A stretch of DNA of 64,000 nt. Source: Proteromonas lacertae (lineage: Eukaryota; Sar; Bigyra; Opalinata; Proteromonadidae). The notes under the pieces are model-generated. The model was given only the letters and a program-made list of their open reading frames with translations, was not told the DNA's origin and did not search any database. The DNA is taken from contig NGBS01000292.1 of NCBI GenBank assembly GCA_002245135.1, forward strand, positions 186,001 through 250,000, read 5' to 3'. Shown piece after piece: positions 49,659-61,002 of the stretch (positions are counted from its first letter, which is position 1; each line of letters starts with the position of its first letter). Position numbers and translations under genes: made by a program.

Positions 49659-50166
49659 CTAATATGATGTATATTGTGAAAAAAACAATAAATCTATAAA
49701 AATTGACGTTACAAAAACGTTTCTTCTTTAATATCAATAAAATCACTCAAACCCAGCATTATATTATCGATTTTACATTGGCAACATGCTTAAATTTAAA
49801 TCTTACCTTTAATATTTGATAATAAAAACACTATTATGAAGATTATATTGAAATGAAATTGAACAAGAATACCACTCTGCACATATGAATCTCGAATTTA
49901 CGTGTTATTATAAAATCATTAAAGACATGTTACACGAATCTCAAATTAAATGTGAATAATTTTGGTTAGAAAAAATGATTTTAATTTTGTTACAAACATT
50001 TTTACTACAATGATAATAGCAGAATGTATTTATATCATAATGCGAAATACAAAAGAAACTCACAATGTTTATTAATTTGTTTAAAATGGGCAATTTTGTG
50101 AAGCATCAATACAATTCATAATATATAAAAGTAGTAATGAATTTTATTTAAAATAATACGAATGAT
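49659..50166. other. intergenic
   Basis: This 508-bp AT-rich gap lies between two minus-strand genes. It should hold the PKG promoter and the 3' end of the twinfilin gene upstream on that strand. I see no further gene. Confidence 0.4.
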
Positions 50167-51344
50167 TTATACATTATTTTGTAAAGATATAATACCATCA
50201 GGTAGCCAAGGTAAATGTCCAATTGGAATCGGTTTTAAATACATATCTTCACCAGTTTTTGCAGTAAATTCAGTTCTTTCTTCAGTTTTCATAGAATCTA
50301 TTAATTCTTCATAACTGTCAACTTCAATGGATTTATACACTTCAATTCCAAATTTATCTAACTGTTCAACAGCTGAAAGCTTTGTATAAGAATATAACAT
50401 TTTTAATTTGTTTGAAGTGTTTGGTGGATTAAATAATACGAAAACTAGATTATATATTAACGTTTAAATAATAATAAATATACTATTAATCATCTTGGAT
50501 AGGTTCTCCTCATCAACATTTCTAATGCTGTTCTCTATATCAATATATTAACAGATTAAACATACTAACTAAATCGCTACGTTGTTTACTTATCAACAAA
50601 TATTGGGACTCATTAATGTATTTCAAATCTTCAATTTGTTTATACTCATTAGACTTATCTGACATTCCGATAGATTCATCATCTTCATTTATAACTAAAG
50701 ATATAATATCAGGTTTATTTTGTCTATCTTTAAGATAAGAGATTAAAGATGGAGTAAATGAATAGCTTGTAGGCTTCATTATCGATACCATTGGACTTGC
50801 TAGATCTTCTTTATCTGTTTTAAATATCTCTGATGCTGTATTTACAGATTCTGATGATTTATTGGGCATCATTTTGTATTTGTAGGTTTCATAACTGATA
50901 TCATCTATTTCAACAGCATGGTAGTCTTTTACAAAACACATAGTTCCTAACTGATTCTTTAAAGTCTCTTTAGTGCAAGAATATAACATTCTGTCACGAA
51001 TTGAGGATCCTTCGCTTACATAACTCACAAATATCCAATTATTGTTTGATCCTTCAAATGCATCTGCTGTGCTTATATAAGAAGTAGTAAGGATGTTTAG
51101 GATTTAGTTCACAAGCAGCTCTCATTACTAAAAAATATTATCTGTAATATATACAATCAAAATCTGTTTCAAAAGTGCCATTCATACTAACTTGAGAAAC
51201 AAGAATAACAGTTTCTTTCTCAATTTCAAGTTGCAAATATCTTACAGGAGTAGCTATTAACATTTATATGAATCAATAAATACTCTTAGCTTCAGTAAAA
51301 GCCTTAACAACCTCTGGGGAGCAATGAAAATTAGTTGAAGCCAT
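50167..51344 (-). CDS. twinfilin-like actin-binding protein (two ADF-H domains)
   Basis: Twinfilins bind actin monomers and capping protein through two ADF/cofilin domains. The start MASTNFHCSPEVVKAFTEAK (51344) resembles twinfilin N-termini. Introns of about 30 nt separate it from TPVRYLQLEIEKETVILV and from the exon with ADAFEGSNNNWIFVSYVSEG and SSIRDRMLYSCTKETL, which matches 'SPVRDKMLYASTRATL' of ADF-H domain 1. The second domain is split by 31-nt introns and includes NKLKMLYSYTKLSAVEQL, matching the 'KERMLYSSCKxxLL' element. It ends HLPWLPDGIISLQNNV. One base is missing near 51075, between HPYYFLY and STADAFEG. The second domain is more divergent than the first. The family call is firm for ADF-H, less so for twinfilin against coactosin-like relatives. 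Confidence 0.6.
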
Positions 51345-51434
51345 TGGGTGCGAAAAAAAGTAGCGAAAAGATTCTTTGAATTTTTAAACAAAGTTAAAAA
51401 AAATAATAAAATATGCTAATTTTAAAGAAAGAGA

Positions 51435-53526
51435 TTATAAATCTCCTTTACCTTGTGCTAACTTTTTCATCTCTATTAATTCATCATTCTTCATTTCTTT
51501 AAGATATGAAGGTAAGTTAAACACATAAACCATTCCATCACCACTAGCAGCAGCAAGTTGATTTAAATCTTTACCTGAGAAAGATATATTATTAACGGCA
51601 AATGAAGAAGAACATGAAACAGTGAATTTTGGACCATTTTTTGAACTCTATTTATTGAGGATATATAGAAATATTTATATATACAATTAAATCATAGATT
51701 AATACAGTACCATCAGTACTACCAGCAGCAAACACAGATGACTTATGAGGTGAGAAATTAACACATTTAAAGACTTGAAATGGTGGATATAAATCAACTA
51801 ATTTTTTAGACTATATTTTAAATATAAATTATATATATATATATATACATATAAATAATTGAAAACTTCAATACAACCATCCATCATAGTACAACATACT
51901 AAATTACTAATTAAAGGAGAAGTTTTTAATGAAAATAACGGGGAGTAATGAGGTTCAACATTCAATACAGATGTTTTAGCATATAAAACATAAGGAGATA
52001 GCTTACACTTGAATAAATGCTCTAATTTGATTTCTTTTAATTTATTCCTTTGTGCATATGATTCTATATGAGCAACAACCTATTTATAATTAATAAAATG
52101 ATTAAAATATTTATACTTTTTGTGTTGCTTGACATCTCTTAATCAAATCTAAAGCTCTCTTATCCCAATCATATTTTGTTACTGGTGGAATTTTATCATC
52201 TCTTAATCTTCCTTGATATATTACTCCTCCATTAGATGTGGCAATAAATGATGTAGTCATCATACCCTCATGAGTACATGCAACAGAAGTTACTATATAT
52301 ATATATATATATATAATTAAAAAATAAAGAATATATATATATATATACAAGCTGCTGGTTCTTTCAAATCCTTACTAACAGGTATATAAAACCCTAAAAA
52401 CGGATATTTCACATCATCTCTCAAATTCCAACATAATACCAATCCATCAGTACTTCCACTTAATATATGATATATTGTACTACTATCATATATCCAATCA
52501 ATCGCAATGATTGGTTCTTTATGAAATGGATCACCTACTGGTGTATTGCCTATATTTGGTTGTTCTGTGTAGGATATATTCCATATATGAACTTTACCAT
52601 CAAATGTACCAGCTGCAATAATGGAGGGGTTTTGAGGATGACATTTTATACAAGTTACGCATGTCTATTGTAATGAATAATAATTATATATATATATATA
52701 CATCACATTCAATAATTGTAAAAGGTTGTTTTAAATCTTTCACTTTCCAACATACAATACCACCTTGATGTTCACACCATGATAAATGATTATTCATACC
52801 ATAAGCAGCCCATAAATAATTATTATTACAGTTATATTGAACATCGATACATTGCAATCTTATTTTTTCTTCATTTTCCATAGATTCACGAGAGAGATAG
52901 GTATAATCGATTTTTTCTTTTATTACTGGACCATCTAAATTATCTAATGCTGAGGAGGCTTGATCTAGTTATTAATTAATTGAAAAATAATAGTATACTT
53001 TGGAATACATCCATTGTTTTTGATACATCTAATTCATTTAATATTAATTTACTCGCTCTTATAAAAAAGGCACTTGTTTTCTCATCTAATTTCCAATCTA
53101 AGTCAAAAGCATCACTAGCATATTCTAAAGTTATTTCTTCTGTTTGAGTATCATCTTCTATTGGTAGTGAATTATATATATCATCATCAGAAGGAGTAAG
53201 TCCATTCTTTACTGAATCTAACGAAGGTATTGTTAATTTCTTTGATATCATTTTAGGTGGTTCTTCTTTTCCTTCTGTTTTTTTACTCCCTTTCTTAGCT
53301 TTAACCTAAGTCAATATAAATTTCTTTAATACAAGTTGTTTTATTTTTATAGTTCTCACACGAGCATTAGGTATTATCAGCCCAGTTTGAAACTGACTGT
53401 CTTCATATTTAACTTCTTCAGTTTGACAACTACTTGAACTAGTGGTGATTTTGGATTGCCATTCACTTTTAATTGTTAGAAATGGTCCATCTCCATCTTG
53501 AAAAGTCAATTTTTTGCTTTTACTCA
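51435..53526 (-). CDS. DYNC2I2: dynein-2 intermediate chain WDR34/FAP133-like
   Basis: This subunit belongs to cytoplasmic dynein-2, the retrograde motor of intraflagellar transport. Eight or nine exons are joined by short introns. The N-terminus (ATG 53526) has three potential LC8 light-chain sites: SSCQTEE, SQFQTGL and DDTQTEE, as expected for dynein intermediate chains. The WD-repeat propeller follows: YLWAAYGMNNHLSWCEHQGG then IVCWKVK matches the WDR34 'YGRLDHGDW' segment; later blades include IIAAGTFDGKVHIWNIS, HILSGSTDGLVLCWNL and VFAAGSTDGTVLIYDL. It ends EMKKLAQGKGDL at TAA 51435. The match to WDR34 is better than to axonemal IC chains, but WDR60 or WDR63 should be excluded by a tree. 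Confidence 0.75.
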
Positions 53527-53618
53527 TCCTAAAAATAAAACAAAAATTTGAATAATTAAATATTTGTTCGTTTCAATTAATCGTTATTTTATATTTTTTG
53601 AAGTTGAAATAGTATTTT

Positions 53619-54854
53619 ATGTCAGAACCAGTTGCAGTATAATATTTCTGGTTATTATTTTGCAGGAAATAGAAAATATACCTAAAGAGGAAAATAAATC
53701 TGAAAATCCTACTGAAAATATATTAACAAATGACCCATTGGTGAATGAAGTTAAAACTCAAGATGAACCAAAATCTAAACCTCCAAAAGCTGCAGAAAAA
53801 TATATTATTAACGAGAATGAAGAAGAAAAGAAGAATGAAACACCTAATCCTGTAGAAGAGGAAAAGAAAGAGCCTGAAATAAAGGCAATAACCTTACTTG
53901 ACAAAGAAAAGATGAAAAATGCAAAGCCTAAACAAATCACAAAAACAAAGAATCCTAACACACATTATGAAAAATATGCATCCTATTATCTCCATTATCC
54001 CATGTTTTTTATATTAATACAAATCTTGCAACTCTTTGTAAATAATATATTAGTAAATGAAGATACTGGTTGTTCAGAAGTTACATCATTTCTGATTGTT
54101 GATATAGTGTTTAGTTATGTGTTTTTACTTGCTAGTGCATGGATTCATATTGGATTAATCCCAATAACTAGATTTTATATTATTAAATACTTTTATTTAT
54201 TATATGGAATTTTATATACAATTTGGACAGTTGTTGCTTGTACTGTATTGGATAGTGGTAAAGGAGAATGTGTATTATTATTAAATTTATATTTATTATT
54301 CATAGAGTGACAATAATTTATCAATGTTAATATTTTGTTTCATAGAAATTGCACTTCAATTTTTCTTGATAGTTGCATATTTCGTTTTTGTAATGAATAT
54401 ATTCATAGATCATTATAAAGATAAAGAAGGTGAAGAAAACAGAGATACTACCGCAAATTATAATAATAATAATAATAATAATGTTGTAGTTGCTGTAGAA
54501 ATGACTCCTGAAGTTAATGAAATTAATAATGATAGTAATAGTAATAAACCAATAATCCAACTTCAAGAATCAGTGAAAGAAAGTGAATCAACCTATTCTA
54601 TGCAATCTGATGTGTCAGACAAACCAAAAAAGAAGAAGAAAGTTAAGAAAGTTAAGAAGGTGAAGAAAGTGAAGAAAGGAGCTAAATCTAAGAATGCAGA
54701 GAGTGATGTGGAGAATGAAAAGCCAAAGGATGAAACAAAAGAAGAAGGAGAAGAGAAAAAAGAAGAAGAAATAAAAGAAGGTGGTGTTAAAGAAGGAGAA
54801 AGTGAGAATAAAAAAGAAGAAAATGATAATGTAACCCCTTCAAACCCTAATTAG
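53619..54854 (+). CDS. four-helix membrane protein with Lys/Glu-rich tails, function unknown
   Basis: I do not recognise the family. A 29-nt intron (53637-53665) links the true start MSEPVA to EIENIPKEENKS; the longer upstream open frame lacks an ATG. After an acidic cytosolic N-terminus come hydrophobic helices: PMFFILIQILQLFVNNIL, SFLIVDIVFSYVFLLASAWI, YLLYGILYTIWTVVACTVL and a last one around ALQFFLIVAYFVFVMNIF. The loop between helices has one Cys each side (DTGC, GKGEC), perhaps a disulfide. The C-terminal tail has an Asn run, then a Lys-rich stretch (KKVKKVKKVKKVKK) and an acidic end. Joining helices 3 and 4 needs a splice or one-base change near 54306-54350. It starts 92 bp from the divergent DYNC2I2. 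Confidence 0.55.
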
Positions 54855-55045
54855 AATACATGCATAAATTTTGAATACATTAGTCAATTGAATTATTTTT
54901 GTGTGAGAAGCTTGAGTATAATAGTTGGTAAAATTAGTTTAAATTGAGATACATCTTTGATAATTTGTTTAAAATTAAAAACTAAACAAGATCTGAGTTA
55001 TTTGCAAAATAGATTAGAATGCGTCATATGATCAACTTAAAATGA

Positions 55046-56077
55046 ATGAATTTAAGGAAAACATATGGAATATCATTTATAGTTTCATGGACTATCGTAT
55101 ATACTTCGATTCAACAACGTATAGGCGACTTAATTACAAAAATGGAATTAATCAGTAAGAGTTTTCGTGTATCACTCATCAAGGTATATATACTATATAT
55201 TAATATAACAGTATTATTCCTCTGTAAAGTATCTTGACTTGTCTCCATACAGAACTATCACAGATTCACATATACAACAGCTAGTTATGTATTTATTATT
55301 ACATTAATAATTTTAATTGTATTAATGTAGAAGATTTTCGAAAGTTGAAGTAATAAAATTTAATGAATGTTTTAATTGTATAAGATTCAATGAATCGTAT
55401 GAGTCATAGTTATAATTATTGTTTTAGTTTATGGGAAATCAAGATACTATGTCCTTTTATAAGAAAAATAATACTTTCAAACCAGTATTTTTCTAATTTT
55501 TTATTGTTATTTTCTAGTTCAATTGTTGGTGATTTTTTCAGTGAAAATGCTTTACAGTATCTTCTGGATTATAACATTGATCTATCAGATTTCTATAAAA
55601 TTGAATGTATTTACTATTATTATTATACTGTTTATTAATAATTAAATAGTAACAAATAACCGAAAAACTATAGTGACAGGTGTTCATAGTTTATTAGCTG
55701 CAGAAATTATAAAATTATATATTCAATTACAAATAACCAATCGTGAAATGTTATTGTACAATTGGATTTTGATAAGATATGTATTATATTCGTATAGAAG
55801 CAGTAACATATTGAAATATCCGTTGGAATTAATCATTACTTGTAGTGCTTATGCGACTTTCAAATTGTTTAATTGTAATATCAATTTCCAATCAATAATT
55901 CTAGGCATGATGATGATTGAATATTCAATGGAATATAGAGTAAACGATTATTTCAATATTAGTTTTAAAGATACAATTGGAACAATAGTGGATTTTTATA
56001 ATATATATTTTGTTCCACTTATTGTCTCATTTATGAATGATTTGAAAAGTAAGAGGGTTCAAGATTTGATCAAATGA
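55046..56077 (+). CDS. small protein resembling the retinoblastoma pocket
   Basis: Six exons splice in frame with introns of 27-50 nt, giving about 295 residues. The C-terminal half resembles RB pocket B: LLYNWILIRYVLYSYRSSN, then LELIITCSAYATFKLFNCNI beside 'HLDQIMMCSMYGICKVKNI' of human RB1, NFQSII, and IGTIVDFYNIYFVPLI beside 'DSIIVFYNSVFMQRLK'. The upstream part may be the end of pocket A: NALQYLLDYNIDLSDFYKIE beside '[20 protein letters not shown]'. If right, this is a very short pocket protein without the usual N-terminal cyclin-like and C-terminal domains. RB proteins restrain E2F-driven S-phase entry. The sequence is divergent, and a cyclin/TFIIB-type fold with other function remains possible. 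Confidence 0.5.
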
Positions 56078-56464
56078 TAAGAATAACAATTAAAGTGGAT
56101 GTACATGCTATATATATACTTTTATTATTGTAAATAAAGTAAGTTTTATCAATTTAATTCTTTTCTTGTATAGTTTTTTGTAAATTATAAAATAGTTGAT
56201 ATTTTAATTATCAGTCTCCTCTTTTATACTGTAATAAGCATTATCTGAGAATTAAAACTGAAATAAAGACCAATATACACTTGTAAAGAAAATACTCATA
56301 CTCTCATCTTCATTTTATTCAAATACACAAGATAATAAAAGCATTTATATCTAGTGTAGTATTTATCTAAGATTTCTATTTTCGAAAAGAACAAAAAGAA
56401 TCAAGCAAAGAGCTTGAGATTATTTTTTTGATTTTTTGGATATAAAGAGTAGTAGTAGATTATA
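56078..56464. other. intergenic
   Basis: This 387-bp AT-rich gap lies between two genes on the plus strand. I see no ORF or RNA gene in it. Confidence 0.4.
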
Positions 56465-57878
56465 ATGTCTGATAAAAATATACATATTAACTGTATACAT
56501 TCATTAACCTAAAATAATTTAGATCCGACAAGCGATATGTTTAATTGGTTATTTCTAAATGCAGATAGTGTACAAGTATAGCATATTTTGTATAAAAATT
56601 CGAATAGAATGAGCCTGCTAATAACACAGCTATATACCCTCCTTCATTTACAAATTCTGGTATATTGTTTTTAATCTACTTATCAAAATAGAAAATATAA
56701 AACTGACAATACCACCAAATATACCTCCATCATCTCCAATTACACCTTCACCAAATGTCAATAATACAGATTCTTCAGGTTCTGACAATAATAATTACTA
56801 TAATAATAACACAGAGAATATGAATAATCATCCAACCAAACGAGGAAGAAAGCGACGAATGGAAGATGTAAGTGGAGATGATAAAACATTAGAAAGACTA
56901 CAGAAGAATCGTGAAAGTGCAAGAGAAAGTCGTAAAAGAAAAAAAGCACAAATGGAACAAATAGAAGCAAGGTTACACGAATTAGAAGAAGAAAACCGAA
57001 TATTATTGTTAGAATTAAAGAAAGGTAAAGAACATGTAATATTAGAAGAAGAAGAGAAATGGACTATTACAAAGCAACTAGGAGAAGTATATATTATTAT
57101 ATCCTATTTATTAGATGTTACAAAAAGGAGCACCAGAAGAAGAAATCTCTAAAACATTACAAATGTTTGGTGAAAAATACAGTGATTATGGAACGACAAG
57201 AACAAAATCATTAATATATCATATTGACGAAATTGAGAGGTTATTATTACCAACTCAAGTCACTAAAATGTGTATGTGGTCGTTACATCAAGATGATGAT
57301 TTTTTTAAAGTATTTTTTTATACTTTTTATTTTTTGAAAATAGGAAGAAGTCGATGATCAAGTGACATTATCTACTGGTGGTTCAATATGGACAATTCTT
57401 TGTCAATATCTTGGCGTGACTGATGAGCAGAAGGAAGCAGTTAAACAGAAACGCAGTAAAATACGTTCAATAATTAATGAACAAAAAGAAACTTTGAAAT
57501 TATTATCAATATTGAAAGAAAGAATAATTAATCATAATTCTACATTGGATCAAGAGATGAATGAAATACAATCTGTATTAAGTCCATCTCAAGCTGCAAA
57601 AGTATATATATATAATGTTATTTGTATAGTTTATAATGTGGGTGACTGATAATGCTGCTTGTATGCAGATGTTGAATAAACTATGGTCAACAAGTTATAA
57701 TTTGAATCAAGCTCCTCTTCCACCAGATCCGTTGTTAGATAGTCCAATAATAACTACTACTACTACTATTTCACAGCAGCAGCAACAACAACAGGAAGAA
57801 CAACAACAAGGAGAGAACCAGAAAGAAGAACAGCGAATAATTAGAAATGAAAATACAAAATCAAAAAATGAAGAGTAG
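56465..57878 (+). CDS. bZIP transcription factor
   Basis: Small 5' exons starting MSDKNIH are joined by introns near 56490-56520, 56577-56608 and about 56660-56692. They lead to an Asn-rich region and the basic region RLQKNRESARESRKRKKAQM, which fits NxxxARxSRxRKK. The leucine zipper follows (IEARLHELEEENRILLLELK). Downstream are the helical elements RLLLPTQVTKMCMWSLHQDD, WTILCQYLGVTDEQKEAV and SVLSPSQAAKCMQMLNKLW. These resemble the 'LxPxQxAKFLxW' motifs found after the zipper in several protist bZIPs. A Gln/Glu-rich tail ends at TAG. It should bind DNA as a dimer in the nucleus. Three further introns, near 57089-57114, 57310-57345 and 57602-57665, split the C-terminal half. Confidence 0.8.
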
Positions 57879-58103
57879 ATAAAATGAAAAAATTGTGATA
57901 AATTAATTATTTTATATGTTTATATGATATTTTGGAATATTTTTACTTTCTTGTATAATCATAATCACATTGTATTTGATTTTGTATTTAATTAAAATTA
58001 GAATCAGCAGCAGCAATACATTAATATAAATGTTTAAATATTCATATACTCTAACTTTATTGATGAGAAACTGATAATAATTCTATTGATATTTTAAGTC
58101 CAC

Positions 58104-60186
58104 CTAATACAGCATATGTATATAACTGGCAGAAGGTAAATCTTTAACAAGTAAAACAGGAGATGAATCATTATGACTTATCCAAAATTCTCTTTTATTC
58201 ATATCAACAATCACTTCATAAATTGAACCATCTCCACAATCATTGAAATTTGGATTTTCATTAACAACTCTTCCAATATAGACAATCATTCAGTAATATC
58301 TTTACTTTTACCATTCCATGCATAATAATTACATGTTGTTGATTGATAAAAAATATCTACACCAAGAATATGTATTATCAGTTGATAATCCTAACATTAT
58401 ACCATCATATTTACTTCCATTTTGATGAAATTGATATTTGATATGATAAATTCCATTTTCCATTTTCAAATTCAAATAACAATGAAGATAACTATAACAT
58501 GTATTTGTGATTAATTTTCCATTATCTGATACTTCTATTTCATCACTTTTGTTTAATTTAGTGAATAATCCTAACATAAATGCCAATAATATTTTGAATT
58601 TCTTTTCACTTAGAATATTCTTACATATTATTTCATATTCTCTCTTTTCTATATCTTTATCAACTTTTCCATGAATTATTCCATTTTCTTTGATCTATTA
58701 TCATTCCATCAGGTAAGGAAGGATTGATTGAAAATTCACATCACTCCATTAAATAATGGAATTATTGATATTTCTTCATTTATATCCAAATGAATATTCT
58801 GATTGAGAATATGAAAATGATGTGATTTCTTTTGTTTTTAATTCTTTCAATATTCTTTATCTTTCATTATTTTAATCATTTCTTCTTCGAAACTCAATTT
58901 ATTCTCTTTTATATATTCTATTAATAATTCTTTCGATTTGGAATGTAGATAATTATCTTCATTCAATATTCTGAAAAGAATCTCTTTTCCACATATTTCT
59001 TCTATTATTGAAATATTCTTTTTAATATCAACAAATAAACATAAACATCTCATTGTTCGATTTCTTTTATTCTCATTATATTCCATACATAATCTATCCA
59101 ATATATTTATCTTTTCGATATTTGAGATATTTTCTATTTAAATATATTTTTAGTATTTATACTTTCATTTTCATATTTTTATATTTCATTATCATCAATA
59201 CTATTTCCGTCATTTTTATATTATTCATTTCTAATATACACATTATTTCATCATTCAATTCTTCTTCTTTTATTATATCCAATATTCTTCTTTCTTCTTC
59301 ATTAAAGTCTTCTTCTTTATTATCTTCTTCATTATCTTCATTGTATTTGTTGATTATTACATTTTGAATTCTCTCATCTTTTATTAAATATATTTCTATA
59401 TGATTTTTACATTCATTTTTCTTCAATTCTATTTTCATTTCTTTCAACATTTCTTTATTCTCTTTTTCTATCTCTTTCTCTTTTATCTTTTCACCATCGA
59501 TATCTTCTTCTATAAATTGTTTAAAATCATCTTGTATTTCTTTATTATCATTGTTATTCTTTTGGAATTTATACCATTCTAATAAACGATTTAATAACCG
59601 TAACTCATTCACTATTATCATATCTTTCATATTTAATATCTCAATCAAATTATTCATTTCTAATCTCAACAAATATTCATTCTTATATAAATATTTATAT
59701 CCTCGCTTTTCTATTTCCATATTTTTCAAGTCTTCTATCTCTCTCAAACATCCACCAAATACATTACATATATGAATTAACTTCATTAACACATCTTCAT
59801 CTATATTATTCTTCACAAATTCATAACAATCATTTATTATCTCTTTTTCACAATAACATAAACAAAACATCAACACTTCACATACACTCTCTTTACAGAT
59901 TATCAGTTCACCACCACTGTAGTATTTCTCCATCTCATAATAGCCAATTTCTTCGATTTCTTCATATAACTCCAAAACTCCTACAAACTCTCTATCTAAT
60001 AACAGTTTCTTTACAGTTTCATTTCCATTCACTAAAATTGATTTGATTGACATTATTCGATTATCCCCAATCTTCACTTCTATATCACCAAAACCACTTT
60101 CAACCAATTTTCGACATAATCTATCATAAAAACATATATAAAATATACCCCTCTTCTCTTATGCTTTTATTCACTTTTGTTATCAT
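58104..60186 (-). pseudogene. damaged BTB-BACK-SPRY gene
   Basis: A first exon MITKVNKSIREEG (ATG 60186) splices through a 28-nt intron to LCRKLVESGFGDIEVKIGDN, the start of a BTB domain. BACK-like helices follow (CEVLMFCLCYCEKEIINDCY, IHICNVFGGC). This part is open from 60107 to 59157. After a typical intron sequence near 59115-59145 the frame no longer matches. The segment DRLCMEYNENKRNR is then open to 58847, followed by a region (58840-58680) broken in every frame. SPRY-like sequence resumes (58700-58329) and ends in another open piece (58289-58104). I count at least four breaks. Both coding sense and domain order persist, so this is a young pseudogene or a badly assembled gene. It parallels the kinase-SPRY gene at 6.9-8.3 kb. 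Confidence 0.5.
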
Positions 60187-61002
60187 CTTTATGTAAATAT
60201 AAAACAAAAATAACGAAATTTGATTTTTATCAAAATTTTGAATAACCCAAAAATTAAAATGTGATTTAAATCATATGCAGATGGTGTGATAAAAACAATA
60301 ATACTCAATTCTGATTCATTAATGCATATTGAATATGATATGATGATATAAATGATGAATGTTAAGTTTTAGTGTTAGTTAGTGTTTAGAGTATGAAATA
60401 TAAGATGAAGATGATAATGTTTTTTTATGATGATGCTGTTTATATGTGAAGATAGTACAGAAAGTATAACTTCATGTTTATCCTAATTTTTGCGCCTTTC
60501 CCATTGACAATATGTGAAAATATGTGTTTATTTTCTATTATGATTTTTATCTAATAATAACAAAGATAGAAAATAAAGCAAGTTAATCTTAACGAACTAA
60601 CATATCTATAACAATTTAACCATTAAATTTGTTAAATATTTCAGACCAACGTGAATCATATTTCATATTGTCGCTCGCTCGTTATTTAATCATAACAATT
60701 GCTTAAAATTTCTGAAATAGCATAATAAAAAGCTTTGACAAAAAACACAATCCGAAAATAAAAAATTTCACAAATGTTCACAATATGAGAAACACTAATT
60801 TACACATATTTTAATTTGCAGTGTGTCTACCATATTGCGTATATCTAAAAACACTAATAACTTGAACTATACCTGTTTCATCACTGCTACTTTTCTCTAT
60901 CATTATAAAATAAGAATCGAACTTTCAAATCATATTTGGCTTGAAAAGAGTTTGATAATTTTTTTTAATTCTTTTATCATTCTTACTTGTTTCACTTTAA
61001 AC
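60187..61002. other. intergenic, longest gap in the window
   Basis: This is about 816 bp of AT-rich sequence between divergent genes. I looked for tRNA box motifs, small-RNA genes and ORFs and found none I can support. An open stretch at 60823-61071 belongs to the upstream region and first exon of UCHL5 read through. Confidence 0.4.

Noticed and set aside
53564-53618. Upstream extension of the membrane protein with a hydrophobic N-terminus
   Set aside because: It has no ATG. A start at 53619 followed by a 29-nt intron gives a cleaner N-terminus.
60187-61002. tRNA or small RNA genes in the longer gaps
   Set aside because: I found no A-box/B-box pair, no cloverleaf and no recognisable snRNA sequence in any gap read by eye. 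A covariance-model search would be needed to exclude them.
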